A stretch of 64,000 nucleotides of DNA. Origin: Longimicrobiaceae bacterium. Lineage in GTDB: Bacteria; Gemmatimonadota; Gemmatimonadetes; Longimicrobiales; Longimicrobiaceae. Positions within the stretch are counted from its first letter, which is position 1; the number at the start of each line of letters is the position of its first letter. The stretch spans positions 1 to 64,000 of the forward strand of contig JASLAX010000007.1 of NCBI GenBank assembly GCA_030146875.1. The letters run 5' to 3'. Position numbers and translations under genes: made by a program. Positions 7,545 through 15,787 of the stretch are shown one piece after another. The notes beneath the pieces were generated by a model. It did not search any database and was not told the origin of the DNA. It worked only from the letters and a program-made list of their open reading frames with translations.

Positions 7545-8477
7545 TTGTCGAAGCCCGATCTGAACCTGCTCTTCACCCTGGACGTGCTGCTGGCGGAAGG
7601 CAGCGTCGCGCGCGCGGCCCAGAGGCTTCGCCTCAGCCCCTCGGCCATGAGCCGGGCGCTCGCGCGGCTGCGCGAGACCACGGGCGATCCGCTGCTGGTG
7701 AGGGCGGGGCGCGGCCTGGTCCCCACACCGCGGGCGCTGGAGCTTCGCGAGCGCGTCGCCCGGCTGGTGCGGGACGCGGAGGCGGTCCTGCGCCCCGCGG
7801 AGAGCCTGGACCCGGGGACGCTGGTGCGGACGTTCACGCTGCGGACCAGCGAGGGGTTCGTGGAAAGCTTCGGCCCGGAGCTGATCGCGCGCGTGGGGAG
7901 GGAGGCGCCGGGCGTGCGGCTACGCTTCGTGCAGAAGACGAGCAAGGACGGCACGCCGCTCCGCGACGGGACCATCGACCTGGAGGCCGGCGTCGTGGGA
8001 GCGGCGACCGCTCCGGAGCTGCGTTCGCAGACGCTGTTCCGTGACCGCTTCGTCGGCGTCGTCCGAACGGGGCACCCGCTGGGAGAGGGCGAGATCACCC
8101 CTGCGCGCTACGCGTCGGGCGAGCACGTCCTGGTCTCCCGGCGGGGCAGGGACGGGGGGCCGATCGACGTGGCGCTGGACGCGCTGGGGCTGCAGCGGCG
8201 GATCGTGACCATCGTCGGCGGCTTCGCGACCGCGCTGGCCCTGGCGCGCGCCTCCGACCTGATCGCGAGCGTCCCCGAGCGGCACACCCGCGGCCTCCGC
8301 GAGGGGATGCACGGCTTTCCCCTCCCGTTCCCCACGCCGGAGATCACCGTCTCGCTGCTCTGGCACCCGCGGATGGGCGGCGATGCCGCGCATCGCTGGC
8401 TGCGCGAGCGCGTGCGGGACGTCTGCGCCGGGCAGCCCGCCGATCCGGCGGCGGGCGCGGCATCCGCCCGGGGGTGA
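7545..8477 (+). CDS. LysR-family transcriptional regulator
   Basis: This is a 310-aa LysR regulator. The N-terminal winged helix (LNLLFTLDVLLAEGSVARAA, then QRLRLSPSAMSRALARLRE) is complete, and a periplasmic-binding-like effector domain follows from about residue 90. TTG at 7545 is chosen because GGAGAG stands 4 bases upstream and the protein then begins MSKPDLNLLF, as usual in this subfamily; upstream in-frame starts at 7434 and 7473 would add residues without family resemblance. It probably controls the divergent MFS exporter. Confidence 0.92.
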   Translation: MSKPDLNLLFTLDVLLAEGSVARAAQRLRLSPSAMSRALARLRETTGDPLLVRAGRGLVPTPRALELRERVARLVRDAEAVLRPAESLDPGTLVRTFTLRTSEGFVESFGPELIARVGREAPGVRLRFVQKTSKDGTPLRDGTIDLEAGVVGAATAPELRSQTLFRDRFVGVVRTGHPLGEGEITPARYASGEHVLVSRRGRDGGPIDVALDALGLQRRIVTIVGGFATALALARASDLIASVPERHTRGLREGMHGFPLPFPTPEITVSLLWHPRMGGDAAHRWLRERVRDVCAGQPADPAAGAASARG

Positions 8478-8669
8478 GCCTCCGCGCGCCGCGGCGGGTG
8501 AAGCCGTCGATCCGGGCCCCGTCCGCCGTCTCCGTGACGCCCCGCCACGCGAACCATTGTCGGCTCGCGGCGTGGGCGCGTAGCTTTCGCCGTCCCGATC
8601 GGTCGGTGCCGGCCGACCTCGCCGCCCACTGAGCGGGGAGGCGGATCCCTTTCCCGCAGAGGCACGCCC

Positions 8670-9197
8670 ATGCGCACACGTCATCTTCCTCTCCTGCTCC
8701 TCCCGCTGCTCGCCGCCTGCGGCGCGCAGACGTTGCCGGCTCCGGCCCCCTCCCCGGCCACGATGGTCGGCGCGCGTGAGACGACGGAGCAGGAGCGGGC
8801 CGCGGTGCTCGCGAGCATCAACGGCTTCATGGCCGCGCTGCGGACCAAGGACGCGGCGGCGATGAGCCAGCACGTGGACTCGCTGACGCGCTTCACGCTC
8901 ATCCGGCCCACGCGCGAGGGGGGAACGCGCGTGATGGTGCTGACGGGCGCCCAGTTCGTGGGCCTGGTCACGCAGCCCGGCCAGCCCGGCATCGACGAGC
9001 CCCTCCGCAACCCGGTCGTCCACGTGAGCGGCGACCTGGCCTCCGTCTGGGCCGAGTACCAGGTCCGGCGCGACACCACCGTAACGCACTGCGGCTTCGA
9101 CGCCTTCCACCTGGTGCGGAGCGGGGGACGCTGGAAGTTCCTGAACATCAGCGACACCTTCCAGCCGACGGGGTGCGGCCCCGCGTGGCCCCGCTGA
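8670..9197 (+). CDS. Lipoprotein with NTF2-like (SnoaL/DUF4440) domain
   Basis: This 175-aa exported protein has a signal peptide and lipobox (LLAAC, Cys at about 17), so it should be anchored to a membrane by lipid. The mature part (about 40-170) has the cone-shaped NTF2-like pattern: an N-terminal helix (EQERAAVLASINGFMAALRTKDAAAMSQHVD), then curved beta strands ending in RSGGRWKFLNISDTF. Such domains bind small ligands or act as unspecialised enzymes, and no function can be named. No operon partner is evident. Confidence 0.8.
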   Translation: MRTRHLPLLLLPLLAACGAQTLPAPAPSPATMVGARETTEQERAAVLASINGFMAALRTKDAAAMSQHVDSLTRFTLIRPTREGGTRVMVLTGAQFVGLVTQPGQPGIDEPLRNPVVHVSGDLASVWAEYQVRRDTTVTHCGFDAFHLVRSGGRWKFLNISDTFQPTGCGPAWPR

Positions 9198-9277
9198 CCT
9201 CAGCGATCCCCGAGGGCGGACGATCTCCCTCGCTGGACGACGACGAGCGGCGGCACGCGGGGACGGGGGACACGGAG

Positions 9278-9307
9278 CGGCCCCGGCGAGCGATCTCGCC
9301 GGGGCCG
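9278..9307. repeat. 30-bp perfect palindrome, copy 1
   Basis: A 13-bp stem (9278-9290 with 9295-9307) closed by CGAT forms a strong hairpin after the lipoprotein gene and before the convergent MltR-like gene. The same 30 bases recur exactly at 11123-11152. It could be a bidirectional terminator, but the duplication at both sides of a lower-GC segment is notable. Confidence 0.75.
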
Positions 9308-9341
9308 ATTCTCCGCGCCGGTACGCAAGGCGGCTTTCCGG

Positions 9342-9881
9342 CTACAGGTCTGGCCTCGTGGTCCGTAGCCATCCGATGTAGTCAGAAGGCACCTCCGGAG
9401 GTTCGGCCGATCCAGTTCGAACGCCGGCAATGCTGTATGTTAGACACCCCACCTCAATCTGAAACCGAATGCGGGGTGTGTCCTCGGCTTGTGGGAAGGC
9501 TGGATTCGCATAGATCGCATCCGCTACCTGAAGCTGTGCCACTCTATGTGCGATGGGCTGGCTTGCGAAGCTAAGTTCGTGATCCAACTCGTGCGCGAAT
9601 GCGTTCCGTATCTTCCGGACTAGATGGAGATCGTGGTGCTCATCAAGTGAAATCAGACCCATACCAAGGGAAATGTCGATGCGGGCCGAAAACGATGCAA
9701 TCGGCCCATAGCCCTCGAACAGGCTGCGGGGAGCCTCCGGAACCATCGCAGATCGGATCAGGTCCCCGAGAACTTGATCGAGCATCGCCGCCCCAAGTAC
9801 GGCGCAAGCCCGGTCTGACTCCTTCTGGAGAGTCTGTGCGAAGCCGTTCAGACGCTTAGAGTCTTGGTACCAGTTGATCAA
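9342..9881 (-). CDS. MltR-like (mannitol repressor family) protein
   Basis: This 179-aa protein resembles the MltR family in its central part: LFEGYGPIASFSARIDISLGMGLIS, then HHDLHLVRKIRNAFAHE, the conserved helical core. Founding member MltR represses the mannitol operon in enterobacteria, but stand-alone homologues occur widely in mobile regions without mannitol genes, and none are seen here, so sugar regulation should not be assumed. Base composition is clearly lower in GC than the neighbours, as is the next gene, suggesting joint horizontal acquisition. Confidence 0.7.
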   Translation of the reverse strand: MINWYQDSKRLNGFAQTLQKESDRACAVLGAAMLDQVLGDLIRSAMVPEAPRSLFEGYGPIASFSARIDISLGMGLISLDEHHDLHLVRKIRNAFAHELDHELSFASQPIAHRVAQLQVADAIYANPAFPQAEDTPRIRFQIEVGCLTYSIAGVRTGSAEPPEVPSDYIGWLRTTRPDL

Positions 9882-10004
9882 TGGTTTACCAGCCGGTTAG
9901 AGGAGATGAGCTCGAACGGCTCGCGGGGTGAAGTGTACCCGGACCTGTGAGAGCTGAGCGGCGTCCCCGGTACCAGGCCTTTGAACAAAACGAGGGCATC
10001 CCAG

Positions 10005-10908
10005 ATGGATCTCTTTACTCCTGTGGTGGATCCCCCTCTCTTCCACCCGCACTTCGCTCACGTGTTGCTTCGCGCAACCGAGCACGACCGCAATGCACTG
10101 CGGTCTTGGGCGGAAGGCTTCATCGATCGCGATGGAAAATTCGTTGCCGAGTTCCAGACCACGTTCAATTCCTCTTTCTCTCAAGACGCTAAATTTGGAG
10201 TCGCTCCTGACTCAAGCCACTATCCGCCTCGCGAACACGGTCTCCTCCAAGTTTCAGAAGTACCAGAAGGGGTACGGTAGGTTGGCGCATGTGAAGAACC
10301 GGCCGTTCGTTCTAGCCATTGCCCCCTTTGAGCAACCCTTCTCCTGGTTCCAGAATGCCCAGGCAATTACTCGCGTGCTCTATACTCACGACACTAGCGG
10401 CGGAGAAGTCGTACCCAGTTTGGGGCGAGAGGTGGCTTACGATCAATGCCTCGAGTACCTTACGAAGGCGAACGGATCGCGCGTGCCGCTGGGCTGCTTC
10501 TCGGAACCGCGGATGCCGGAGATAAGCGCTGTTCTCTACAGTAACACGGCGACATGGGGAAAGGTGCGAGCGCTCAGTACCGATCCCAACCCCTATGTCT
10601 GGTTCGAAACCCACCGTCGCAACAACGCTACCCCCACTCCGTCACACACAATCATGCGTCGGGCGGACTACTCAGAGTCGTTGTTAGATGGGCTGTACGT
10701 GTTCCACAATCCCCATGCCCTTCACCCACTCGACTGCGAGATGTTCCGTAGGCCAGGTGTGACCCAGTACTGGCTTGAGGACCTTGAAGTGCCAGTTCCA
10801 TCCGTTGAAGCATCTGACGGGGCCCTGCTTCAACGCCACGTCATCAACACCGGGGGTGGGCCTTTCGAGGCGCTCTTGGAGGCGCGCAGCGCGAGAGAAA
10901 TGGAGTAG
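10005..10908 (+). pseudogene. Frameshifted and probably internally deleted gene (unknown, nuclease-like?)
   Basis: Two overlapping frames look like parts of one protein. The first, from ATG 10005 with GAGGG 8 bases upstream, reads MDLFTPVVDPPLFHPHF and continues to EFQTTFNSSF before going out of frame near 10175-10190. The second, joining at about 10180, reads TIRLANTVSSKFQKYQKGY, then HVKNRPFVLAIAPFEQPF to the stop at 10906. From memory, related intact proteins have these two blocks separated by a longer middle part, often with a PDF...IEA pattern suggestive of a PD-(D/E)XK nuclease. That middle is missing here. Lower GC than the surroundings suggests transfer. Two overlapping functional genes are the alternative. 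Confidence 0.6.
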
Positions 10909-11386
10909 TCCTCAGAGAACTCGTGCGTGCGTCATCAACTCTAGGGATTGCGCCTTGGCCAGGCGAACGTCGGCATTCCACATCGATCAGGTACGCGGTT
11001 GCCGCACGCGGTCCCGCCTCGCGCGCCATTGGTTGCCAGCCCCGGTTCAGCGCGTAGCGCGCCGGAGCCCTTTCCTCATTTTTGGAGGGACACGGCGCGC
11101 TGGAGGCTCAGCACGCTAGCGTCGGCCCCGGCGAGCGATCTCGCCGGGGCCGTGCTCGCGTGGCGACGGGGAAGCGTCCTTCTCCGCCGCGCGGATGCGG
11201 CACCCCGGGCACGTCGATCACCCTCGGCCGATCCCCGGCGGGAGGGCACCCGCGCGGTCTGGCGCGGCCCCGCCGATCCTCCGGCCCTCTCGCGGGTACA
11301 TGGAAATCGGCGCCGTTTCGCCGTAGCTTCAGGCGCGGTCCACCGTATCCCGCCTTTCTCCCGCTCCCTCCCGCGGCCATCGACTC
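10909..11386. other. Intergenic region, no gene seen
   Basis: This 478-bp stretch links the lower-GC patch to the BTAD gene. It holds the second copy of the 30-bp palindrome (11123-11152) and presumably the BTAD promoter. No ORF with family resemblance was found. Confidence 0.5.
11123..11152. repeat. 30-bp perfect palindrome, copy 2
   Basis: This is identical over all 30 bases to the palindrome at 9278-9307 (13-bp stem, CGAT loop). The flanking bases differ apart from a short GGGACACGG upstream of each copy. Confidence 0.75.
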
Positions 11387-14305
11387 GTGAGAGCGAAAGA
11401 CGCCGCGCCCGCACGCTCCTCCGACGACGATGCCGACCCCGGCGCACCCGCTCCGCCCGATGCGTTGACCTTCCAGCTCACCACCCTGGGCCGCATCGAC
11501 CTCCGCGCCCCCGACGGGTCGGAGGTGACCCCGTTGCTCGCCCAGCCCAAGCGGCTGGCGCTGCTCGTGTACCTGGCGATGCAGCCGGCCGGGCACTTCT
11601 CCCGGCGCGACACGCTGCTGGGAATGTTCTGGCCGGAGCTGCGCCAGGAGCGGGCGCGCGTGGCGCTGCGCCAGGCGCTGCACTTCATCCGCCGCTCGCT
11701 GGGCGACGACGCCTTCGCGGCGCGCGGGCTGGAGGAGCTGGCCCTGCGCCCGGGAGCGTGCACGGTGGATGCGGCCGCGCTGCGCGAGGCCGCGGCGGCG
11801 GGGCGGCACGCGGAGGCGGCGGAACGCTTCGGCGGGGAGTTCCTGCCGGGGCTGTACGTGGAGAGCGCGCCCCGCTTCCAGGAGTGGATGGACGGCGAGC
11901 GCGACCGCCTGCGCGAGACGGCGGCGGCGGCGATGGGCGAGCGGGTGGCGGAGGCGCTGGAGGCGGGACGGCCGGCCGAGGCGCGCGCGTGGAGCCAGCG
12001 CGCGATGGAGATCTCCCCCGGAGACGAGGGCGCGGTCCGCCGCCACATGCGGGTGCTGGCCGGCTGTGGCGACCGCGGCGGGGCGCTCGCCGCGTACCGC
12101 GCGTTCGCCGCGCGGCTGGCGGCGGAGTTCGGGGACGTGCCGTCGCCGGACACGGAGGCGCTGGCGGCGACGCTCCGCGCTCCGGACCCGCGGTCCGCGA
12201 CGCCTCCGCCCGCGCGGGGGGATGCGGAGGAGGAGCCTCGTCCCGCCGTCGTCGCGGCCCCGTCGCACGAGGCGGCGCCGGAGGCCGCGGCCGTCCGCGA
12301 TCCCGCGCCGATGCCGAGGCGGCGGCGGATGCCGCGCTGGGGGTGGGCGGCCGCGGCGGCGCTGGCGGCCCTGGCCGGCGGGATCGGCTGGTGGAGCTCC
12401 CGGCCGAGCGCGGCGGGAGGCGAGGAGCGCGTGGCGGTGCTGCCGTTCGCGGTCCGCGGATCGGCGTCGCTCTCCTACCTCTCCAGCGGCCTGCCGGTGC
12501 TGCTGGCGACGCGGATGGACGGCGCGGGGCCGCTGCGCAGCGTGGCGCCCAGTGCGGCGCTGGCGGACGCGCGGCCCGGGGGCGGCACGCCGGCCGAGCT
12601 CCGGGACGCGGCGCGCCGGCTGGGGGCCACGCTGGTGGTGACGGGGCAGGTCCGCGCCGCCGGGCCCGTGCTGCACGTCAGCGCCGCGCTGTACGACCCC
12701 GACCGCGGCGACGGGCCGGTGGCGAGTGCGGAGGAGTCGGGTCCCGAGCGCGACCTGCACGGGCTGGCCGACCGCGTGGCCACCCGGCTGCTGGCGGCGT
12801 ACCTGGACGAGCACGGGCAGGCGTGGGCGGGGAGCGCGGCGCGGACCACCACGTCGCCGCCGGCGCTGAAGCTCTGGCTGCAAGGCGAGGCCGCCGTGCG
12901 CGACGGGCGGTACGAGGCGGCCGTCGGCTCCTTCGCCGCGGCCACGGAGGCGGACAGCACCTTCGCGCTGGCGTACTACCGGCTGGCGATGGCGGCGAAC
13001 TGGGCGGGGCGCATGCCGCTGGTGCTTCCCGCCGCCACCCGCGCGGCCGCGCTGGACGCGCGGCTGGGCGCACACGAGCGGACCATGGTGCGCGCCCTGC
13101 TGGCCGCCCGCACCGGCCGCCCGCGCCAGGCCGAGTCGCTCTACCGCACCGCCGCGACGGCTCGCCCCAGCGACGTGGAGGCGTGGGTGGAGCTGGGCGA
13201 GGTGCTCTTCCACGGCAACCCGCGCGTGGGGCGGTCCCCCGAGGAGGCGCGCCCGGCCTTCGAGCAGGTGCTGCGCCTGGACCCGGACCACTTCCCCGCG
13301 CTCGTCCACCTGGCCCGGCTGGCCGCGGTGCGCGCGGACACGGCCGTGCTGGACGGGCTGACCCGCGCCGCGCTGGTGAACGACCCCGACGGCGGCCACC
13401 GCGCGGAGCTGCTCATGCTGCGCGCCGTCGGCCTGGGCGACCGCGGGGCGGCCGGCGCGGCGGCGACGACGGAGGTGACGCCGGCGGTGCTGGACGCGCT
13501 CTGGCGGTCGGCCGGGTACACGGGGAACCCGGCCAAGGTCCAGGAGCTTGCCCGCGTGCTGCTCCGCGCCACGGCATCGCGCGACATGCGGGCCTCGCTG
13601 CACCTGCTGCTGGCCCACCTCTCGGCGGGGCAGGGGTGCGCCGCCGGCACGCTCCGTCACGTGGACTCGCTCGCCGTGCACGTTCCCGCCACGGCCGCGA
13701 GCACCCTCGCGCTCTTCGCGCTCCCGCCGCACTCCTTCGCTCCCCCCGGCGACGTGCTGCGGCGGCTGGACTCCGCGCGCCCCGCCGCGGCGGGGCGCGT
13801 GTACACCGGCGTCCTGGCCCCCGACGCGCCGGAGCCGTACTCCGCCGCGCTCGCCGCCGCCCTGACCCTGCAGTCGGGCGATGCGGCCGGCGCGCGGGAA
13901 CGGCTGGGGGGGATCGAGGGCGCGGGGGCGGACGGCTCCCTGGCCCACCGCACCGCGGCGGCGTTCCTCCGCGCCCGCCTGGCGGACACCCCGGAAGCCA
14001 GACAGCGGGCGTGGCGCTCGATCGCGGCGCTGGACGGCGCGCTGGCCGAGCGCGACCTGCCGCCCACGCCGCTCTTCCCCCGCGCGGCCGTCCACCTCGC
14101 GGCCGCCGAGGTCCTGCAGCGGGAAGGGCGGACCGCGGAGGCGCTGGAGCGCCTGCGCGCCGTGCCCGAGGACCTGGGCTTCGACCCCGCGTACGCCGCC
14201 CTGGCCCACCACCGCCGCGCGGCGCTCCATCGCGCGCTCGGCCAGCCCGCCCGGGCCGCCCTCGAGCAGGCGCGCTTCGCCGCCATCTGGCGGGGCTGCC
14301 GCTAG
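11387..14305 (+). CDS. BTAD-domain transcriptional regulator with membrane segment and TPR-like repeats
   Basis: This is a 972-aa protein. Residues about 27-115 form a winged-helix trans_reg_C-like DNA-binding domain (LTTLGRIDLRAPDG, then QPKRLALLVYLAMQPAG and RRDTLLGMFWPE). About 130-265 is the bacterial transcriptional activator (BTAD) helical domain found in SARP regulators. A single transmembrane segment lies near 315-335 (WGWAAAAALAALAGGIGWW), and the rest is a long extracytoplasmic TPR/TolB-like region rich in paired helices. This architecture, common in Gemmatimonadota, would couple an outside signal to transcription. A GTG start at 11387 is assumed; no strong ribosome site is seen. 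Target genes are unknown. Confidence 0.85.
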   Translation: MRAKDAAPARSSDDDADPGAPAPPDALTFQLTTLGRIDLRAPDGSEVTPLLAQPKRLALLVYLAMQPAGHFSRRDTLLGMFWPELRQERARVALRQALHFIRRSLGDDAFAARGLEELALRPGACTVDAAALREAAAAGRHAEAAERFGGEFLPGLYVESAPRFQEWMDGERDRLRETAAAAMGERVAEALEAGRPAEARAWSQRAMEISPGDEGAVRRHMRVLAGCGDRGGALAAYRAFAARLAAEFGDVPSPDTEALAATLRAPDPRSATPPPARGDAEEEPRPAVVAAPSHEAAPEAAAVRDPAPMPRRRRMPRWGWAAAAALAALAGGIGWWSSRPSAAGGEERVAVLPFAVRGSASLSYLSSGLPVLLATRMDGAGPLRSVAPSAALADARPGGGTPAELRDAARRLGATLVVTGQVRAAGPVLHVSAALYDPDRGDGPVASAEESGPERDLHGLADRVATRLLAAYLDEHGQAWAGSAARTTTSPPALKLWLQGEAAVRDGRYEAAVGSFAAATEADSTFALAYYRLAMAANWAGRMPLVLPAATRAAALDARLGAHERTMVRALLAARTGRPRQAESLYRTAATARPSDVEAWVELGEVLFHGNPRVGRSPEEARPAFEQVLRLDPDHFPALVHLARLAAVRADTAVLDGLTRAALVNDPDGGHRAELLMLRAVGLGDRGAAGAAATTEVTPAVLDALWRSAGYTGNPAKVQELARVLLRATASRDMRASLHLLLAHLSAGQGCAAGTLRHVDSLAVHVPATAASTLALFALPPHSFAPPGDVLRRLDSARPAAAGRVYTGVLAPDAPEPYSAALAAALTLQSGDAAGARERLGGIEGAGADGSLAHRTAAAFLRARLADTPEARQRAWRSIAALDGALAERDLPPTPLFPRAAVHLAAAEVLQREGRTAEALERLRAVPEDLGFDPAYAALAHHRRAALHRALGQPARAALEQARFAAIWRGCR

Positions 14306-14909
14306 CCGCCCTCGCCGGCGGAACCGCGTCGGACGGAGGAGGACGACTCCGCCGAGCGCGACCTCCGCTCTCCCTCCACGGTCCCGGCCGAGCACGTCCG
14401 CCACATCCTCTCCTGTATCGCCTCTCCACGTCCTACCCGAGTACGTCCTCTCCCGCATCGCCCCCCGGCACGTCGTCCGCCGGCAAGCTCCTCCCAGCTT
14501 CCCCGGAGCAGCTCGTCCGAGTTGCCTCCGCGGGCGCGCGAGGACACCCCCCGAAGGCCTCCCCCTCCTCCGCACCTCCCCCCGACACCTCCGCTTTCCC
14601 CCGCCGTTCCGCCACTCGGAGCCGGATCACGCGCAGGTCACGGCCAGGCGTCACCGCCGCCTTACCGTTGCATCCGCGCGTCGGGGTTGGCCCGCGTGCC
14701 CGAGCACGAACCCGGTTCCGCGAGGAGCGCCCGTGCGTGCACGCCTGATGGCAGTGACGATCGGCAACACGTCCCGCAACCCCATCGACGTGGTGCTGCT
14801 CTCCCGCTGCAGCGCGAGCGGCTGGAGATCACCGGCGGGACCTCCGGCACCTGACCGCTACTCGCCGAGAGCCACCTTGGCACTTCCCTTCCTCCAGGAG
14901 TCCGGGCCG
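14306..14909. other. Intergenic region with degenerate low-complexity repeats
   Basis: In 604 bp without a supported gene, the segment 14385-14520 contains loosely repeated units built on GAGCACGTCC, GAGTACGTCC and GGCACGTCG, with CTCTCC tracts. Short open frames here lack ribosome sites and family resemblance. The promoter of the next gene must lie near the end. Confidence 0.45.
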
Positions 14910-15668
14910 ATGCGCTTGATCGTCGCACTCTCCGCCGTGCTGCTCGTTCCCCCCTCCCTCGCCGCGCAGGAGCTGACCGGGCGGTGGTCCAGCATGGTCA
15001 CCCGCGGCGAGGAGACCCCGCTCTGGACCGACGTGAACCTGTGGCGCGGCGCCGACGGCCGCTGGACGGGCACCGAGAGCTTCACGGACATGACCACCAA
15101 CGCGTCCCTCTGCCGGGGGCGGCTGGAGTGGCGGAGCACCACGAACGGGAGCGAGACCTTCGCCGCCTCCGGCTGCGGGGGAGGCACCGTCACCGTGGGC
15201 GTGGTCGGGGGCCAGCTCCTCGTCTACCGGCGGGAGGTCACGTCGGGGCCCATCGGCTTCCGGCGCGGGACGCTCACCCACCGCGGGGCGCCCGAGCGCT
15301 CCGAGCCCGCGGCCGCGCGCCCGGCGGCCGTCCCCGGGAAGGCGAGCGTCCTCACCGTGGGCGGATCGGTCGGCGGGCGGCTGGGAGCCGGGAGCCCCAC
15401 GCTGAGCGACGGGAGCTTCTACGGCGACCACGCGCTGGTCGTGCCCACCGCGCAGCGCATTCGCATCACCATGCGCTCCAACGAGTTCGACACCGTCCTG
15501 GGCGCGAGCGTGGGCGCCGCCGCGATGGTCGTGGACGACGACGGGGCGGGCGGCACCGACTCGCGCGTGGAGGTGGACGTGCCCGCCGGCGCCACGGTCC
15601 GCATTCGCGCCAACGCGCTGAGCCAGGGGATGCAGGGCGCCTACACCATCCAGGTCGAGCGCATCTGA
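14910..15668 (+). CDS. Secreted protein with C-terminal PPC-like beta domain
   Basis: This 252-aa protein has a cleavable signal peptide (MRLIVALSAVLLVPPSLAAQ). The middle (about 22-115) is a beta-rich domain rich in W, T and G with two cysteines (C70 and C93). The C-terminal part (about 150-250) resembles pre-peptidase C-terminal (PPC) beta-sandwich domains: DGSFYGDHALVVPTAQRI, then a DTVLGA segment, a D-D-D-G acidic loop and GAYTIQVE. PPC domains usually accompany secreted peptidases, but none is fused here. AGGAG lies 10 bases before the ATG. The next gene also encodes an exported protein. Confidence 0.75.
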   Translation: MRLIVALSAVLLVPPSLAAQELTGRWSSMVTRGEETPLWTDVNLWRGADGRWTGTESFTDMTTNASLCRGRLEWRSTTNGSETFAASGCGGGTVTVGVVGGQLLVYRREVTSGPIGFRRGTLTHRGAPERSEPAAARPAAVPGKASVLTVGGSVGGRLGAGSPTLSDGSFYGDHALVVPTAQRIRITMRSNEFDTVLGASVGAAAMVVDDDGAGGTDSRVEVDVPAGATVRIRANALSQGMQGAYTIQVERI

Positions 15669-15787
15669 AGCGGACCCGCCGGATGGAGACGCGGGCGAGC
15701 GCGGGCGTCGTCTCCATCGTTCCCCGACCGTCGTCGTCCAAGGCCGCAACCGACCCGCTCCCACTTCCTCCACCAGATCGAGACACC

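Noticed and set aside
11108..14575. A 1,155-codon open frame on the minus strand opposite the BTAD gene
   Set aside because: It is rich in R, G, H and Q without motifs; an antisense artefact of third-position GC.
10948..14748. A 1,266-codon open frame overlapping the BTAD gene in another plus-strand frame
   Set aside because: The translation is Arg/Gly/Pro-rich with no domain pattern, typical of the shadow frame of a high-GC gene; the BTAD frame has clear domains.
14740..14860. Possible small peptide gene (ATG 14747) before the PPC-like gene
   Set aside because: Its frame runs on into the next gene without a stop and has no family resemblance or proper ribosome site.
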